Shown here: one piece after another, positions 62,555 through 64,000 of the stretch
Layout of the letters: the number at the start of each line of letters is the position of its first letter
How positions within the stretch are numbered: position 1 is the first letter of the stretch
Source: Verrucomicrobiales bacterium
GTDB taxonomy: Bacteria > Verrucomicrobiota > Verrucomicrobiia > Limisphaerales > CAIMTB01
Assembly: GCA_016795425.1 (NCBI GenBank)
Contig: JAEUHG010000116.1
Coordinates: 35,522 to 99,521 of the forward strand
DNA length: 64,000 nt
Direction: 5' to 3'
Translations under genes and position numbers: made by a program
Notes under the pieces: generated by a model
The model's database searches: none
What the model was told of the DNA's origin: nothing
The model's input: only the letters and a program-made list of their open reading frames with translations

Positions 62555-62792
62555 GGATTCGAAATTGGATGCGGGGAGTCGACCAGGGATCTCGGGCCAG
62601 AGTATGAGCGAAGCGGCCATCCGGCTGCAGCATGTGTTTGGCGGGATGCTCGATCGGGTGTCGTGAAGGACCTCGAGGTAAGGCGGGAGCTCGCTCGCCG
62701 ATGTGAGCATCCTGGCCGCCGCGCGGTTGCGCATGGCGAAAGCCTGTGCTCGGATGCGTGGGTTATTGGCAAACAAAACCAACAAAGTACCC

Positions 62793-63206
62793 ATGAGCAA
62801 CCTGTCACCCGCGATTCAAACGAAACTCGAAGAACTCTGCCGAACGATCCTTTCGCAGCCGGAATTGGAGGCCTATCGCCTGAAAGTGGACCAGTTCATG
62901 GTCAATGATGCGGCACGTGCGCAATACGTGCGCGTGAGCGAGCAGGGAGAACACCTGCACCACAAGCAAATGCAGGGTGTTGAACTGAGCGATTCCGAAG
63001 TCTCGGCGTTCGAGAAAGAGCGTGAAGCCTTGCTGAACAATCCTGTGGCACGCGATTTTCTGGATGCCCAGGAAGCCATGCACGAAGTCCAGGAATCGGT
63101 TAACAAATTCGTGCGCAAGACTTTAGAGCTTGGGCGAATGCCGGAAGCCACGGATCTGGAAGGGGGCTGCGGACAGGGCTGCGGCTGCCACGGAGGGGGT
63201 CATTGA
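62793..63206 (+). CDS. YlbF-family protein with Cys/His-rich tail
   Basis: A 137-aa helical protein of the YlbF/YmcA family (LEELCRTILSQPELEAYRLK, FMVNDAARAQYVRVSEQGE, VARDFLDAQEAMHEVQESVN). The ATG at 62793 is chosen because the family alignment begins at SNLSPAIQTKLEELC; an earlier ATG at 62703 lacks it. The last residues GGCGQGCGCHGGGH contain C126, C130, C132, H133 and H137, suggesting metal or Fe-S binding, as the Bacillus Ric (YlbF-YmcA-YaaT) complex has Fe-S clusters. The target process in Verrucomicrobiota is unknown. Confidence 0.83.
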   Translation: MSNLSPAIQTKLEELCRTILSQPELEAYRLKVDQFMVNDAARAQYVRVSEQGEHLHHKQMQGVELSDSEVSAFEKEREALLNNPVARDFLDAQEAMHEVQESVNKFVRKTLELGRMPEATDLEGGCGQGCGCHGGGH

Positions 63207-63300
63207 TAGGCGGTCGCAAGGTAGGAGGTACTTTTCGGCGGAAAATTTTCGAAACCTCAAAGTATTGGTAACAAGCAACTTAACGAATATGGAAAAGGAG

Positions 63301-63356
63301 GGTCGAAAAGATTTTTCAAAAAGCACTTGTCGGGACGGAGGTTCTCCGGCCATGCT
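63301..63356 (+). promoter_or_regulatory. Candidate rRNA operon promoter with UP-like element
   Basis: The 385 bases between the YlbF-family gene and 16S hold no gene. An AT-rich stretch (63305-63323) precedes TTGTCG at 63327-63332 and CATGCT at 63351-63356, an 18-base spacing. This arrangement resembles an rRNA promoter with an UP element; the -10 match is weak. A TTGGTA box at 63265 is an alternative. Confidence 0.35.
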
Positions 63357-63470
63357 GTCCTCGTTGTTGGTGCTGGACGCAAGCAAGCGACCGGCGCGGT
63401 TGAGAAATTAAAAAGAGGCTGGTCCTCGACGCGAGTTGAAGGATCGGGGGTTTCGTCGTCTCAGCCGTAA

Positions 63471-63484
63471 GCGCTCTTTGAAAA
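63471..63484 (+). promoter_or_regulatory. boxA-like antitermination site in rRNA leader
   Basis: GCGCTCTTTGAAAA, about 110 bases upstream of 16S, matches the bacterial rRNA boxA pattern (GCTCTTTgA). It is the expected NusB/S10-binding site for rRNA antitermination. Confidence rests on motif and position. Confidence 0.6.
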
Positions 63485-63516
63485 TTGGTTTGTGCGATAG
63501 TAGGCATCTCGTCAAG

Positions 63517-63575
63517 AACGTGTGAAAACACGTTTGAGACAACAAGACGTTCAATGTTCTTGGCCTTTCGAGGCC
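63517..63575 (+). other. Two leader hairpins before 16S rRNA
   Basis: AACGTGT-GAAA-ACACGTT (63517-63534) is a 7-bp stem capped by a GNRA tetraloop, and GGCCT-TTCG-AGGCC (63562-63575) is a 5-bp stem with a TTCG (UUCG) tetraloop. Both lie between boxA and the mature 16S end and may help pre-rRNA folding or processing. Confidence 0.55.
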
Positions 63576-63591
63576 GAAAGAATCACTCAAC

Positions 63592-64000
<409 letters not shown>

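Overview
The window reads as a chromosomal segment of a high-GC bacterium of the phylum Verrucomicrobiota. The signs are the 5' part of a 16S rRNA gene at the right edge, a pilus-like gene set matching the Akkermansia Amuc_1098-1101 group, a PVC-type protein with HEAT repeats and a CxxCH motif, and several very large secreted proteins with a repeated C-terminal module. Genus cannot be decided from the sequence alone. No insertion sequence, phage gene, CRISPR array or replication origin was seen.

Layout. 1-1528 (minus): the start of mqnA (futalosine menaquinone pathway, cut by the window edge) and a translationally overlapping sbtA/sbtB bicarbonate-uptake pair. 1665-2585: serine acetyltransferase. 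2606-17072: a respiratory complex I operon, nuoBCDEFGHIJKLMN, with three departures from the usual plan. nuoA is missing from its normal place, a Dps gene sits between nuoD and nuoE, and a tRNA-Gln gene lies in reverse orientation between nuoE and nuoF. A fully symmetric Crp-like palindrome lies upstream of nuoB. 17292-18308: a UDP-glucuronate decarboxylase-like sugar nucleotide enzyme.

18447-33055 is the most interesting part: nine closely spaced plus-strand genes. They begin with a PilM/PilN-like fusion, an Amuc_1100-like protein, an Amuc_1099-like protein and a secretin, and continue into three large secreted proteins, a PIG-L deacetylase and an unknown protein. Two proteins of the pilus-like part share a short RYG motif that I do not recognise from any described family.

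33271-50241 is mainly minus strand: enolase, a Tat-type FAD oxidoreductase, a LamG-like lipoprotein, APS kinase (divergent from a TPR-sulfotransferase), then secreted polysaccharide-related proteins (a PA-domain protein, a right-handed beta-helix protein, a GH43 and a DUF5060 glycoside hydrolase), a beta-barrel porin and a TylF-like methyltransferase. 50386-56104 is a three-gene chain with 4-base overlaps: PVC-type cytochrome protein, gluzincin-TPR protein, serine hydrolase. 56080-60388 holds pyrD, a HEAT-repeat protein, an HU/IHF gene and hisS. 60407-62554 is a sugar ABC transporter without an ATPase gene. 62793-63206 is a YlbF-family gene with a Cys/His tail, followed by the leader and first about 410 bases of 16S rRNA.

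Taken together this looks like an aerobically respiring, menaquinone-using heterotroph that secretes large surface proteins and carbohydrate enzymes, probably on complex sulfated or plant/algal polysaccharides. The lifestyle statement is inference.
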